Source: an uncultured Reyranella sp.
Lineage (GTDB): Bacteria > Pseudomonadota > Alphaproteobacteria > Reyranellales > Reyranellaceae
Direction of reading: 5' to 3'
Length of the DNA stretch: 64,000 nucleotides
Assembly (NCBI GenBank): GCA_937915145.1
Contig: CALDNT010000094.1
Span: 1-64,000, forward strand
Shown: positions 28,497 through 36,832 of the stretch, piece by piece
How positions within the stretch are numbered: the first letter of the stretch is position 1
Layout: the number at the start of each line of letters is the position of its first letter
Notes under the pieces: model-generated
What the model saw: the letters and a program-made list of their open reading frames with translations, nothing else
Databases searched by the model: none
Told to the model about the DNA's origin: nothing
Position numbers and translations under genes: made by a program

Positions 28497-30083
28497 CTAC
28501 TTTTTGGTCACGTTCCAGAACACCGTGACCGGTGCCTGGACATTGCCGTCGACGTTCTTGCGCAGCGCGAACGGCGCGTACCACTGGCCGAGATGGACGT
28601 GTGTCGGATACTCCGTCACCCGCACCTGTACGGCCTCGGCGAGCGCCTTCTGCTTCACAGGGTCGGTTTCCTTGGCGAAAGCGTCGCGCAATTCCTGGAT
28701 CTTGGCGTCGCACGGCCAGCCGAACATCGCCTTGTCGCAGCCGGCGTTGAAGAAGCCGGCCATCACCGGATTGAGGACGTCGGCCGCCACCCAGGAGGTG
28801 AGGAAGGCGTTCCAGCCGCCCTTGTCCGGCGGGTCCTTCTTGGCGCGGCGGCTGACCAGCGTCTGCCAATCCATCGCCTGCATGTCGACCTTGAAGCCAC
28901 CCTTTTCCATCAGATCCTTGGCGACCGGGGCGAGGTTGGTGAGCACCGCGAGGTCGGTCGACTGCATCAGCACCACCGGCGTGCCGTCGTAGCCGGCCTC
29001 TTTCAGGAGCGCCTTCGACTTGTCGAAATTGGAGTTGAGCTTGTCCTCCCAGCCCTTGAAGGTTTCCAGCGGCGTGCCGCAGATGAACATCGCCTTGCAT
29101 TCCTTGTACCACTTCGGGTCGCCGATCGTGGCGTTGAGGAAGTCCTTCTGGTTGAAGGCGTAGAGCACGGCCTGGCGGACCTTCTCGTTGTCGAAGGGTT
29201 TGTGCAGGGCGTTGAAGCGGAAGGTGTACTGGCTGCCCAGCGGGTTGGCGTTGAACAGCTTGATGTTCTTGTCCTTGGCCAGTACCGGCAGCAGATCGTG
29301 CGGCGGCGATTCGATCATGTCGACCTCGCCGGCGAGTAGCGCGTTCACCGCGGTCTGGTGATCGCCCACCGAACGCCAGACCACCTGATCGACCTTGACG
29401 ACCTTGCCGCCGGCCAGACCGGACGCCGGTTCGCTGCGCGGCTTGTACTTGGGATTCTTGACGTAGACCGTCTTTTCACCCGGCTTCCATTCGTCGCGCT
29501 TGAAGATGAACGGGCCGGAGCCGATCACATCTTCTGGCTTGATCTGCGTGTTGGGATCGGTTGCCGCGACGCGGGCCGGCATCATGAACGGCACGTTCGA
29601 GGAGGGTTTGGCCAGAGACTGCAGAACGAGGCCGTAGGGTTCCTTCAAGGTCAGCGTGAAGGTCTTGTCGTTCACCGCCTTCATGCCGGCGACCCGGGCC
29701 ATCAGGGATTGGCCCATCGAGTCCTTGGCAGCCCAGCGCTTGATCGAGGCGACGCAATCCTCGGCGGTGACGGGCTTGCCGTCGTGCCATTCCAGTCCGT
29801 CGCGCAAAGTGAAGGTGTAGGTCAGCTTGTCGGGCGATACTTCGTACTTGTCGACCATCTGGGGCTGTACCGCCAACTTGTCGTCCATCGCGAACAGCGT
29901 GTCCCAGACAAGATAGCCGTGGTTGCGTACGATGTAGGCAGTGGTCCAGATCGGATCGAGGATCTTCAGATCCGAATGCATCACCACGTTCAGAGTCTGT
30001 GCCTGGCCAGGCGCGGCACCCAGAAACCCGCCTACGCTTGCAGCCGCCACGACGGTGGCGACCGACTTCTTGAGATTGAACAT
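28497..30083 (-). CDS. ABC transporter substrate-binding protein, family 5 (copy 2)
   Basis: The 528-residue protein has a signal peptide (MFNLKKSVATVVAAASVGGFLGAAPGQAQ) and the same order of SBP_bac_5 motifs as its downstream paralogue: ILDPIWTTAYIVRNHGYLVWDTLFAMDDK, LEWHDGKPVTAEDCVASIKRW, and NPLGSQYTFRFNALHKPFDNEKVRQAVLYAF. The two copies agree closely over the N-terminal and ligand-lobe segments but differ elsewhere, so they probably bind related, not identical, ligands. It is the first gene of the five-gene importer operon (2 SBPs, 2 permeases, fused ATPase). Confidence 0.94.
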   Translation of the reverse strand: MFNLKKSVATVVAAASVGGFLGAAPGQAQTLNVVMHSDLKILDPIWTTAYIVRNHGYLVWDTLFAMDDKLAVQPQMVDKYEVSPDKLTYTFTLRDGLEWHDGKPVTAEDCVASIKRWAAKDSMGQSLMARVAGMKAVNDKTFTLTLKEPYGLVLQSLAKPSSNVPFMMPARVAATDPNTQIKPEDVIGSGPFIFKRDEWKPGEKTVYVKNPKYKPRSEPASGLAGGKVVKVDQVVWRSVGDHQTAVNALLAGEVDMIESPPHDLLPVLAKDKNIKLFNANPLGSQYTFRFNALHKPFDNEKVRQAVLYAFNQKDFLNATIGDPKWYKECKAMFICGTPLETFKGWEDKLNSNFDKSKALLKEAGYDGTPVVLMQSTDLAVLTNLAPVAKDLMEKGGFKVDMQAMDWQTLVSRRAKKDPPDKGGWNAFLTSWVAADVLNPVMAGFFNAGCDKAMFGWPCDAKIQELRDAFAKETDPVKQKALAEAVQVRVTEYPTHVHLGQWYAPFALRKNVDGNVQAPVTVFWNVTKK

Positions 30084-30217
30084 CGGCTACGTCTCCCTTG
30101 AATAGATCCCCGTTTGCATCCCCCGTAGGCGATCTTCGCAAGAATCGCGCCACTGATGGGAACAGTAGCAGTCGGAGGCCCCCCTCTGACAAGCCGATTC
30201 ACTGCGCCAAACGCTTT

Positions 30218-31174
30218 CTAGCGCGGCTGATTGAGCGCTTTCTCGAGCAACTCAAGCACGCCTTCGGCGGCCGCGGATGCGACGATGTCGCCGAATCCCG
30301 CCCACGATCCACGGGCGGCGGCGAGCGGCACCGGGTTGGCTTGCTCGATATCGCCCACGGTCCTGCCCGCCGGGTCCTTGAGAAACCATTTCAGGACCAG
30401 CTTCCCGGTCCGCTCGTCGAGCGGCGTCAGGCTTACCGTGCCGACCACGGTAAAGGTGTCGCTTCCCGCCGTGTCGACAATCACGATCTTGTTCGATCCC
30501 AGGGCGCGGCGCATGCCTGAATAGAGCTGGCGATTGCCGTCGGAGGGTGCGCCGGTAATGGCCGCGACCATGACCTTGACCTGCGGCGCCGCCGACGCGA
30601 CCGGCGTCGCGCTGGGCATCTTTGAGGCAGACGATGGATCGTTGGGATCGACAGGCGGTTCGAGCGGTAGGCTGACGCCGGCGGCGATCTGGCCGGGCGA
30701 TCGTGGCTGGAAGGTGGGCGGTCGTCCGATCAGCGTCGCGATCCGCGGTGCGGCCTGCTGGGCAATGCGCGAGATCAGGCGATCGTTGGCCGCGGCATAA
30801 TCCTCGGCGCGCGTGCGTGTTCGGCTGACGGCCGGTTCCTGTGTCGAAGGTTTGCCCTCGATCCGCCAGTCGATCTGAACCTCGATGCCTTCGCCCGCGT
30901 CGCGGGTACTCATCGCGCCACCGACCTGTATCGGTGCCTCGGCTGGCTGGACGGCGGCGACCACGCCGTAGGACTGCAATTCGATAGCCAGCGCCGCCGC
31001 CAGCCGAGCCCCCATCTCGGGCGGCATGTTCCTTGGCGCCCCGATAGCGAGTTCAATCTTGTCATTGTTCGGGAGGAAGGCAGCGTCGTCCGAAGCGCTG
31101 TGACTGAACGGACGAGGCGGCGCGCCGCATGCCGCGAGTGCAACGCAGCAGAGAAGGATCACAACATGGCGCAT
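30218..31174 (-). CDS. Hypothetical lipoprotein
   Basis: The 318-residue product is not assigned to a named family. It starts with a lipoprotein signal (MRHVVILLCCVALAACGAPP) with the lipobox LAAC, so it is likely membrane-anchored. The middle (residues ~175-205) is Pro/Ser/Ala rich and looks like a linker. The last ~115 residues (VKVMVAAITGAPSDGNRQLYSGMRRAL to VLELLEKALNQPR) look like a folded domain reminiscent of penicillin-binding-protein activator or GNA1162-like lipoprotein domains, a weak impression only. It follows pgeF in the same direction. Confidence 0.75.
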   Translation of the reverse strand: MRHVVILLCCVALAACGAPPRPFSHSASDDAAFLPNNDKIELAIGAPRNMPPEMGARLAAALAIELQSYGVVAAVQPAEAPIQVGGAMSTRDAGEGIEVQIDWRIEGKPSTQEPAVSRTRTRAEDYAAANDRLISRIAQQAAPRIATLIGRPPTFQPRSPGQIAAGVSLPLEPPVDPNDPSSASKMPSATPVASAAPQVKVMVAAITGAPSDGNRQLYSGMRRALGSNKIVIVDTAGSDTFTVVGTVSLTPLDERTGKLVLKWFLKDPAGRTVGDIEQANPVPLAAARGSWAGFGDIVASAAAEGVLELLEKALNQPR

Positions 31175-31227
31175 GTCGCGACGATTCCGAGCAGGCAGAG
31201 GAACATCAGGATGATGAGGTAAGGCAC
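31159..31227 (-). CDS. Possible 22-residue hydrophobic small protein
   Basis: A GTG at 31227, two bases after the pgeF stop, opens a 22-codon frame encoding VPYLIILMFLCLLGIVATCAML. It ends at 31159, inside the lipoprotein gene start. The peptide would be a single membrane helix. It could be a translational bridge between pgeF and the lipoprotein gene. There is no convincing ribosome binding site of its own, so it may be chance. Confidence 0.2.
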   Translation of the reverse strand: MPYLIILMFLCLLGIVATCAML

Positions 31228-31228
31228 G

Positions 31229-31996
31229 TCAGTTCCGGAGGGCGATTGCCGACAGGCCGCGACCATAGTCTTGTTCACCACAGAGCGTGTTGCGCCGGTA
31301 ACTGAAGAAATCCTCGGTCGCCGCCAGGGTGTCGTGGCCGGTGGCGCTCGCGGCGACGCCAGCGCGGGCGATCCGGTTGCCGAGATAGCCGGCGAGATCG
31401 AACAGTAAATGACCGGCGCGAGGTGCTGAGCGGAAGAATGCGGCGTTGGCCGAATCCTGGGCGAGGAACGGCGCCGGAAATTCGGGCCCGACCTCGTAGG
31501 ACTCGCGACCGATGCAGGGCCCGATCGCGGCGCTTATTTGTTCGCGCCGCGCGCCCAGCCGTTCCATGGCGGTGATCGCGGCCTCGACGATACCGCCCAG
31601 CGCGCCCTTCCAGCCGGCATGTGCCGCACCGATCACACCGGCGCGGCCGTCGGCGAGCAGGACCGGCGCGCAATCCGCCGCCAATACGCCCAGCACCACG
31701 CCCGGCCGGTCGGTCACCAGGGCATCGGCCTTGGGCGCGCCGGGCGAGGTCCAGCGTTGATCGGCGACGGTCAGCACATCCGTCGAGTGGATCTGGTGCA
31801 CGGTCAGCAGGTCGGGCTCGGAGCGGTCGAAATGGCCGGCGGCGCGGCGCCGGTTTTCGCGCACGTTGGCCTGATCGTCACCCGAGCCGTAGCCGCAGTT
31901 GAGCGATGAATAGAGGCCGGCGCTCACGCCGCCGCCACGGGTAAAGAACCGGTGTGCCACACCATCGAAGTCGGCAAGCGTCGGGGCCAGGATCAT
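31229..31996 (-). CDS. pgeF: Peptidoglycan editing factor PgeF (YfiH/laccase-domain family)
   Basis: The 255-residue product has the family's start (VAHRFFTRGGGVSAGLYSSLNCGYGSGD), HQIHSTDVLTV, GVLAADCAPVLLAD, GAAHAGWKGALGGIVEA and GPCIGRESYEVG. These provide the Cys/His metal site. PgeF enzymes remove wrongly incorporated amino acids (L-Ser for L-Ala) from peptidoglycan precursors; older annotations call them polyphenol oxidases. It overlaps the methyltransferase gene upstream by four bases (ATGA), part of the widely conserved lgt-midA-pgeF order. Confidence 0.93.
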   Translation of the reverse strand: MILAPTLADFDGVAHRFFTRGGGVSAGLYSSLNCGYGSGDDQANVRENRRRAAGHFDRSEPDLLTVHQIHSTDVLTVADQRWTSPGAPKADALVTDRPGVVLGVLAADCAPVLLADGRAGVIGAAHAGWKGALGGIVEAAITAMERLGARREQISAAIGPCIGRESYEVGPEFPAPFLAQDSANAAFFRSAPRAGHLLFDLAGYLGNRIARAGVAASATGHDTLAATEDFFSYRRNTLCGEQDYGRGLSAIALRN

Positions 31997-33099
31997 GTCG
32001 TATCCGAGGGGGTATCCGAAAAACCGGCCGGTGCGGCGCTTCTGTCGTCGCCCACCGCCATAACGCGAAAGAGGGTGCCCATTTGATCCGCTGTGATCAA
32101 GCGCGCCAGCGCCGCATCGATGGCGGCCGGTTCCGACGTGCGCGCCTTCAGCGCACGCGCGCGCTGCTCGATGCCGAGCCGGCGCAGGAAGTCGCCCTGC
32201 CCGGCCGGACCGAAGACCCGGGCGCCGGCCGCGGTCGCCGCCTGGGCGACAGCGGCAAAATCAACGTGTGCAGTGAGGTCGGTTTCGCCCGGCCGATCGA
32301 GGACGTCGACACCGCGATGGCGGCGGACCGCCTGCAGCGTCGCGCCGGGTGCCGTATCATCGCGCCCGTAGTCGACGATCAGCGCCCAACCGCCCTGCCG
32401 CATCAGGCGAGCGGCAATTGCGGTGGCCTGATGCGCGACCGCGCCCGAGGCCTCGGCCAGGGTTCCCGGCGGCAGATCGGCATCGCGCACCGACGCCGGC
32501 AGGAGAGAGGCGAAGGGTGACGGCCCGGGGGTCAGGGCAAACCGCAGCGTCTCGCCGTCGGCGGCCAGCCCGATCATGCGCTCGGCCCAGCCGTGCGGCG
32601 TCTTTTCGAACTGGCGCACCGGCAGGGCGTCGAGGAATTCGTTGGCGACCATGAGCGTGGGGCCGTCCGGCACTTGGTCGACAGACGCATGCCAGGCCGG
32701 CTTGAACGCGCCAAGTGCTGCCTCCTGGGCGTCCCGCAGCGTCTCGCTGATCTCGACCAGGTGCAGAGCCGCCGCTGCATGAAACCCCGGCACCGCGCGG
32801 GTGGCGCGCAGCGCATCGGCCATAAGCGTGCCGCGCCCCGGCCCCAGTTCGACCAGGCGCACCGGCGCGGGACGGCCCATCGCCTGCCAGCGCTCGGCGA
32901 GCCACGCGCCCACCAGCTCGCCGAACATCTGCGAGATTTCCGGCGCCGTCGTGAAGTCGCCGGCCGCGCCCAGCGGCATGGCGCGCCGGTAGTAACCGAG
33001 ACGGGGATGGCCGAGCGCCTCGGCCATGAAATCGGCGACGGAGATGGGACCGGTGAGGGCGATGCGCCGCGCGATCAGGCGGCCGAGTTCGCTGGTCAT
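31993..33099 (-). CDS. SAM-dependent methyltransferase, MidA/NDUFAF7 family (DUF185)
   Basis: The 368-residue product shows the DUF185 blocks: ISVADFMAEALGHPRLGYY, GDFTTAPEISQMFGELVGAWLAERW, the SAM loop VRLVELGPGRGTLMADALR, and VANEFLDALPVRQFE. WALIVDYGRDD follows. The mitochondrial homologue NDUFAF7 methylates an arginine of a complex I subunit; the bacterial target is not established. It lies between lgt and pgeF and overlaps pgeF by four bases. Confidence 0.92.
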   Translation of the reverse strand: MTSELGRLIARRIALTGPISVADFMAEALGHPRLGYYRRAMPLGAAGDFTTAPEISQMFGELVGAWLAERWQAMGRPAPVRLVELGPGRGTLMADALRATRAVPGFHAAAALHLVEISETLRDAQEAALGAFKPAWHASVDQVPDGPTLMVANEFLDALPVRQFEKTPHGWAERMIGLAADGETLRFALTPGPSPFASLLPASVRDADLPPGTLAEASGAVAHQATAIAARLMRQGGWALIVDYGRDDTAPGATLQAVRRHRGVDVLDRPGETDLTAHVDFAAVAQAATAAGARVFGPAGQGDFLRRLGIEQRARALKARTSEPAAIDAALARLITADQMGTLFRVMAVGDDRSAAPAGFSDTPSDTT

Positions 33100-33109
33100 T
33101 GCCGCCGGA

Positions 33110-33916
33110 TCAAGGCAGCGCGGGCTGCCGGTAGGCGCGGCCGATCAGCCAGCCGCCGAAAGCGAGCATCGGAACCGACAGCAGCATGCCCATGGTGAGT
33201 GGTCCCCACAGGTAGCCGAGATGGGCGTCGGGTTCGCGGAAGAGCTCACCGGCGATGCGCGCCAGCCCGTAGCCGAAACAGAACACGCCGGTCAGCAGGC
33301 CGGGGCGGCGCCGGCCGTCGGTGAGGCGCCACACGGCAACGACGGCAAGCAGCAGCAGCACGCCTTCGAAGAACGCCTGATAGAGTTGGCTGGGATGGCG
33401 CGGCAGCGGGCCGCCACGGGGGAAGATCATGGCCCACGACACGTCGCTGGCGCGGCCCCACAGTTCGCCATTGATGAAATTCGCCAGCCGCCCGAAGAAC
33501 AGGCCGATCGGTGCCACGATCGCCACCAGATCGGACAGCATGAACGGCTGCACGCCATTGCGCAGCGCGAAGGCGAGAATGGCCACGATCACGCCGAGCA
33601 GGCCGCCATGAAACGACATGCCGCCTTCCCACACGGTCAGGATCGCCAGCGGATGATCGAGATAGAAGCCGGGCTTGTAGAACAGGATATAGCCCAGCCG
33701 GCCGCCGAGGATGACGCCGACCGCGGCCCACAGCAGGAAGTCGTCGATCTTGAGCGGCGACAGGATGGCCGGGGGCTGCTCGCAGACCCGGCGCATGATG
33801 CGCCAGCCCAGCACCAGGCCTGCGATGTAGGCCAGTGCGTACCAGCGAATGGCCAGCGGCCCGAGCTGGATCAGCACCGGGTCGATTTCGGGGTAGGGGA
33901 TGAGGAGGGCGGTCAT
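33110..33916 (-). CDS. lgt: Prolipoprotein diacylglyceryl transferase
   Basis: Lgt attaches diacylglycerol from phosphatidylglycerol to the lipobox cysteine of prolipoproteins in the inner membrane. The 268-residue product has about seven helices, the H-region GGMSFHGGLLGV, and the Lgt signature GRLANFINGELWGRAS. The ARHPSQLYQAFFEG-like block appears here as LPRHPSQLYQAFFEG. It is the first gene of the lgt-midA-pgeF group, ten bases before the methyltransferase gene. Confidence 0.96.
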   Translation of the reverse strand: MTALLIPYPEIDPVLIQLGPLAIRWYALAYIAGLVLGWRIMRRVCEQPPAILSPLKIDDFLLWAAVGVILGGRLGYILFYKPGFYLDHPLAILTVWEGGMSFHGGLLGVIVAILAFALRNGVQPFMLSDLVAIVAPIGLFFGRLANFINGELWGRASDVSWAMIFPRGGPLPRHPSQLYQAFFEGVLLLLAVVAVWRLTDGRRRPGLLTGVFCFGYGLARIAGELFREPDAHLGYLWGPLTMGMLLSVPMLAFGGWLIGRAYRQPALP

Positions 33917-33961
33917 GCGATGCGAAGGTTATAGCCGGCCAATCGTTGCCGCATAATGGAT

Positions 33962-33990
33962 GCGGCGCCGGCCTGGGGGGCCGGCGCCGC
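33962..33990 (-). other. Strong GC hairpin between ybjN-like gene and lgt
   Basis: GCGGCGCCGGCC at 33962-33973 pairs exactly with 33979-33990 around a five-base loop. It lies 75 bases after the stop of the minus-strand YbjN gene and 46 bases before lgt. No T-run follows in either direction, so termination would have to be weak or Rho-assisted. Confidence 0.55.
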
Positions 33991-34064
33991 GGAGAACGAT
34001 CCGATCAGAGACTCTTTTATGGTCTTCTTACGAGAGGGGGCGTCGGATGGTCCTCTTTTCCGGG

Positions 34065-34574
34065 TCAGGCTTCTCCGACCGTCTCGAGGATCGAGGCGGT
34101 CAAGGCGTCGGCGGGGCTCTTGCCGGCCCACACGACGTACTGAAAGGCGGGATAGAAGCGCTCGCTCTCGGTGATCGCCACCTCGACGAGGTCGTTCAAC
34201 TGGTCCGGCATGAGGCCCGAGGTGCCGCGCAGCGGGATGGCGTGGCGGAACATCGGCAGGCCTTCCTCGGTCCACAAGTCGAAGTGGCCCAGCCACATCT
34301 TCTCGTTGATCAGAGCCAGCAGGACATGAATTTCGTTGTGGCGTTCGGCCGGGATGCGGACATCGTAGGCGCAGGTGAAATGCAGTGCCTCGACGTCGTC
34401 GCGCCAGCTGAAGAACATGCGGTAGTCGCACCAGCGGCCGGCGACCTCGACGGCGATTTCGCGGTCGGAGGTACGGTCGAACGGCCAATCGTTGTCGGAG
34501 ATGACTTTTTCGATCATCTCGAGCGGGTTCAAATCAGTCTTTTGCCTGGTCCGCTCGTGTCGCGATAACGCCAT
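34065..34574 (-). CDS. YbjN domain-containing protein
   Basis: The 169-residue product (from MALSRHERTRQKTDLNPLEMIEKVI) resembles alphaproteobacterial YbjN-domain proteins, a type III chaperone-like fold. Conserved segments are WCDYRMFFSWRDDVEALHFTCAYDVRIP, HVLLALINEKMWLGHFDLW and GLPMFRHAIPLRG. GGGGAG seven bases before the ATG at 34574 fixes the start. Function is unknown; E. coli YbjN affects stress and motility. In many alphaproteobacteria it neighbours proC, whereas here the two are ~8 kb apart with a transposon and other genes between. Confidence 0.88.
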   Translation of the reverse strand: MALSRHERTRQKTDLNPLEMIEKVISDNDWPFDRTSDREIAVEVAGRWCDYRMFFSWRDDVEALHFTCAYDVRIPAERHNEIHVLLALINEKMWLGHFDLWTEEGLPMFRHAIPLRGTSGLMPDQLNDLVEVAITESERFYPAFQYVVWAGKSPADALTASILETVGEA

Positions 34575-34824
34575 CGACCCACTCCCCAACCATTTCCGCC
34601 ATGCGGTCCCTAGTGAACCTTTCTTGAGGCGGGTGGCCGATATATCGTGGTGGGCACCCAACAACCCACAAACTGTAGCCTGCCATAAGGGTGAGTCTCG
34701 ACGCAATAAGAAATGAAGCGGAAATCGAGAAAAGAGTCAGCGATTCCATAAATTTAATCCCCAGCGCTAAGATTCGAGTCTCAGAATTCCGCAGGCCGAA
34801 TCTGACAGTTTTGCCCTGTTTTTG
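34575..34824. other. Intergenic flank between ybjN-like gene and the IS element
   Basis: No coding frame is supported. The stretch is visibly more A/T rich than the genes around it and should contain the ybjN promoter (minus strand). Its last eight bases (34817-34824) are the left copy of the target duplication, so before insertion it continued directly into the region now at 36866, upstream of cynS. Confidence 0.6.
34817..34824 (+). repeat. Target-site duplication, left copy
   Basis: TGTTTTTG at 34817-34824 is repeated exactly at 36858-36865, immediately outside both inverted repeats. Eight bases is the duplication size of IS1595-family insertions. Confidence 0.93.
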
Positions 34825-34849
34825 CGCATCTATCCCTTGACGACAAGTA
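34825..34849 (+). repeat. IS terminal inverted repeat, left
   Basis: Starts CGCATCTATCCCTT and ends ACAAGTA at 34849. It pairs with the complement of 36833-36857, with three mismatches in the middle. A second copy of CTATCCCTTAG at ~34860-34869 may be a subterminal transposase-binding repeat. Confidence 0.9.
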
Positions 34850-34890
34850 CGCCAGATGCTATCCCTTAGCCATCGCGAGGGGGATAGGCC

Positions 34891-35793
34891 GTGAAATATA
34901 CTTTCAAGCAGTTCCAGACCGAGTACCCGGATGATGCGGCCTGCTTGGATAAGATCATGGAGCGCCGGTACGGTGGCACCGTCCTAACGTGTCCGGCATG
35001 CGGTGTGTCAGAGGCCAAGTTTCATCGCATCACGAAACGCCGGGCCTATGCCTGCCAAGACTGCGGGCATCACATTTACCCCTGCGTCGGCACCCCGTTT
35101 GAGAAGTCTAGGACGCCCCTCACGTCGTGGTTCTTCGCAATGTACCTGATGACCACCACACGCCACGGCGTGGCTGCCAAGGAGCTAGAGCGCCAGTTGG
35201 GCGTGACCTACAAAACGGCGTGGCGGATCGCCCACGAACTGCGCAAGCACATGGCGAACTCTGACAACACCGGCCCGCTGTCCGGGCATGTCGAGATGGA
35301 CGAGACGTTCGTAGGCGGTAAGCGTCGTGGCCGTCGCAGCATGGGCAAGGGCGCGAACCCGCTCGCCAACAAGGCGGTCGTGTTCGGCATGCTGGAGCGG
35401 GGCGGTGCGTTGCGCGCTGGTCCGGTTCCTGATGCGAACAAGGAGACGTTGCTGCCGTACATCCTGACCAACGTGCAGCGCGGCAGCGTCATCAACACCG
35501 ACGAAGCGGCAGCCTACAAGACGCTAGAGACGGCTGGCCCCTACACGCACTTTGCGGTCAATCACTCGGCTTACGAGTACGTCGCGGGCATCCACCACAC
35601 GAACAGCATTGAAGGCTTCTGGGGTCACTTCAAAAAGGGCATCAAGGGAACGAACGTCGGCGTGTCCAAGAAGCATCTTTGGAAGTACGTCGCGGAATAC
35701 ACCTACCGCTACAACTTCCGCGACCTCGGCACCTACGGCCTGTTCAACCGCCTTGTTTGGACTTTCCAACAGCCGCGTCTAGTAGAGCCGTGA
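34891..35793 (+). CDS. IS1595 family transposase (ISXO2-like DDE)
   Basis: The 300-residue transposase has an N-terminal zinc ribbon (Cys34, Cys37, Cys55, Cys58), a helix-turn-helix-like region (~92-115), and a DDE/N catalytic core. The catalytic positions appear as D137 (VEMDETFVGGK), D204 (INTDEAAAY), and N238/E241/K248 (HTNSIEGFWGHFK). This is the DDNEK pattern of the IS1595 family. The GTG start is preceded by GAGGGGGA. No frameshift or stop interrupts it. Its last 50 bases are also the antisense 3' end of the passenger protease gene. Confidence 0.95.
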   Translation: MKYTFKQFQTEYPDDAACLDKIMERRYGGTVLTCPACGVSEAKFHRITKRRAYACQDCGHHIYPCVGTPFEKSRTPLTSWFFAMYLMTTTRHGVAAKELERQLGVTYKTAWRIAHELRKHMANSDNTGPLSGHVEMDETFVGGKRRGRRSMGKGANPLANKAVVFGMLERGGALRAGPVPDANKETLLPYILTNVQRGSVINTDEAAAYKTLETAGPYTHFAVNHSAYEYVAGIHHTNSIEGFWGHFKKGIKGTNVGVSKKHLWKYVAEYTYRYNFRDLGTYGLFNRLVWTFQQPRLVEP

Positions 35794-36814
35794 AACGCTC
35801 TGCGGATCGTTCGTCGCCTTCCATGGGAGGCGGCGCCGGTTCTGCGGCGAGAGCGGGCGGAACGACGGCGCTAGGTGACGCCGCCACTGACGCGCTGCGG
35901 AGGCGCGCTATTTCCTCGCGTTGCTGCTTCACGGCAGGCATTTCTAACAACTCCACAATCTTAGATGTTGGAACCACTACCCCCATGCCCACTGGGACGG
36001 TCACTGGGCCGCCTCTGCCAACGGCAAGTATCTCGCTGGGCTTCGCGTGCCAAGCTGCTTGGAATAGACCAAGCAAGAATACATTTTCCTGCGGGAAAAT
36101 CCCTGTGACTTGCGAAGACTTCCCGTTCCGATCAATGGCGTTGAGATTTTGAAGGCGCATGCTTGGCCGAACAAAAACCGGAGATCCGCTAAGTCCCGGC
36201 AGACTCTGAGATTCAACAAGATAGGCGTCAACCCATCGCGTCTTGCTCTCGTCGTCCCAGTCTCGAATCGGAACTTTTTCGTCGCCGGGCATGAGGGAGA
36301 TGTTGCCGGTGTGGACGACCGGGAGATTGCGGCTAGCGCCCACCAGCATCCTAAAGAGGCCTACGGTGTGGCAAACGTCGCCGGCTCCAACGTGCATGGC
36401 GTAGGACACATCCTCCGTCAGAAGAGTGCCCGGCCCTAAAAACGAGTGGCTGTATCCCGGCTTGCCAACCCCAAAGGTAATGGCCGCGAGATCAACATTT
36501 TCGTCGTCGTGGAAGAACCAGGATACGCGCTCATTCGCCTCCAGGTTGACGCACGAGCCATCGTCTTTGTTCAACCGGACAACGAACCCCACGTCGCCAA
36601 GCGGCTTCGCAACGTGACGCGCCGTGATGAGGTAGCCCACCCCATCGTACTGAAGCAAAAAGCCGGTTCCGACGCAGTGGATGCCCTTCTCGCGATCCTT
36701 CTCGTCGGCAAATCCTAGGAAGACGACTGACGTTCTGATGTCGTCATGCAGCCGCACCTTGAAGGCTCCAATCCCGTGCCAGACAGTCGGCCCCAGCCGA
36801 TACCCGATGGGCAT
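35744..36814 (-). CDS. Trypsin-like serine protease, IS passenger gene
   Basis: The 356-residue product has a chymotrypsin-fold protease domain with all three triad residues: His67 (YLITARHVAK), Asp108 (ENVDLAAITF) and Ser209 (LPGLSGSPVFV). No signal peptide or membrane helix is visible, so it should act in the cytoplasm. An Ala/Pro-rich stretch (~309-331) precedes a short basic C-terminal tail encoded opposite the transposase 3' end. It lies wholly inside the inverted repeats and so moves with the element. Substrate and role are unknown; defence, toxin-like or housekeeping roles for the element are all possible. Confidence 0.88.
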   Translation of the reverse strand: MPIGYRLGPTVWHGIGAFKVRLHDDIRTSVVFLGFADEKDREKGIHCVGTGFLLQYDGVGYLITARHVAKPLGDVGFVVRLNKDDGSCVNLEANERVSWFFHDDENVDLAAITFGVGKPGYSHSFLGPGTLLTEDVSYAMHVGAGDVCHTVGLFRMLVGASRNLPVVHTGNISLMPGDEKVPIRDWDDESKTRWVDAYLVESQSLPGLSGSPVFVRPSMRLQNLNAIDRNGKSSQVTGIFPQENVFLLGLFQAAWHAKPSEILAVGRGGPVTVPVGMGVVVPTSKIVELLEMPAVKQQREEIARLRSASVAASPSAVVPPALAAEPAPPPMEGDERSAERFTALLDAAVGKSKQGG

Positions 36815-36832
36815 TTTCTACGCCTTTTCCCA

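Noticed and set aside
26817..29339. An 840-codon plus-strand frame opposite the binding-protein genes
   Set aside because: Shadow of two paralogous genes on the minus strand; composition is rich in His, Val, Asp and Arg as expected of an antisense frame.
33962..33990. Intrinsic terminator between the YbjN gene and lgt
   Set aside because: The stem is strong but no T-run follows on either strand, so it is listed only as a hairpin.
34859..34869. Second CTATCCCTT copy as the true left end of the IS
   Set aside because: The perfect 8-bp duplication and the longer inverted-repeat match fix the left end at 34825; the second copy is subterminal.
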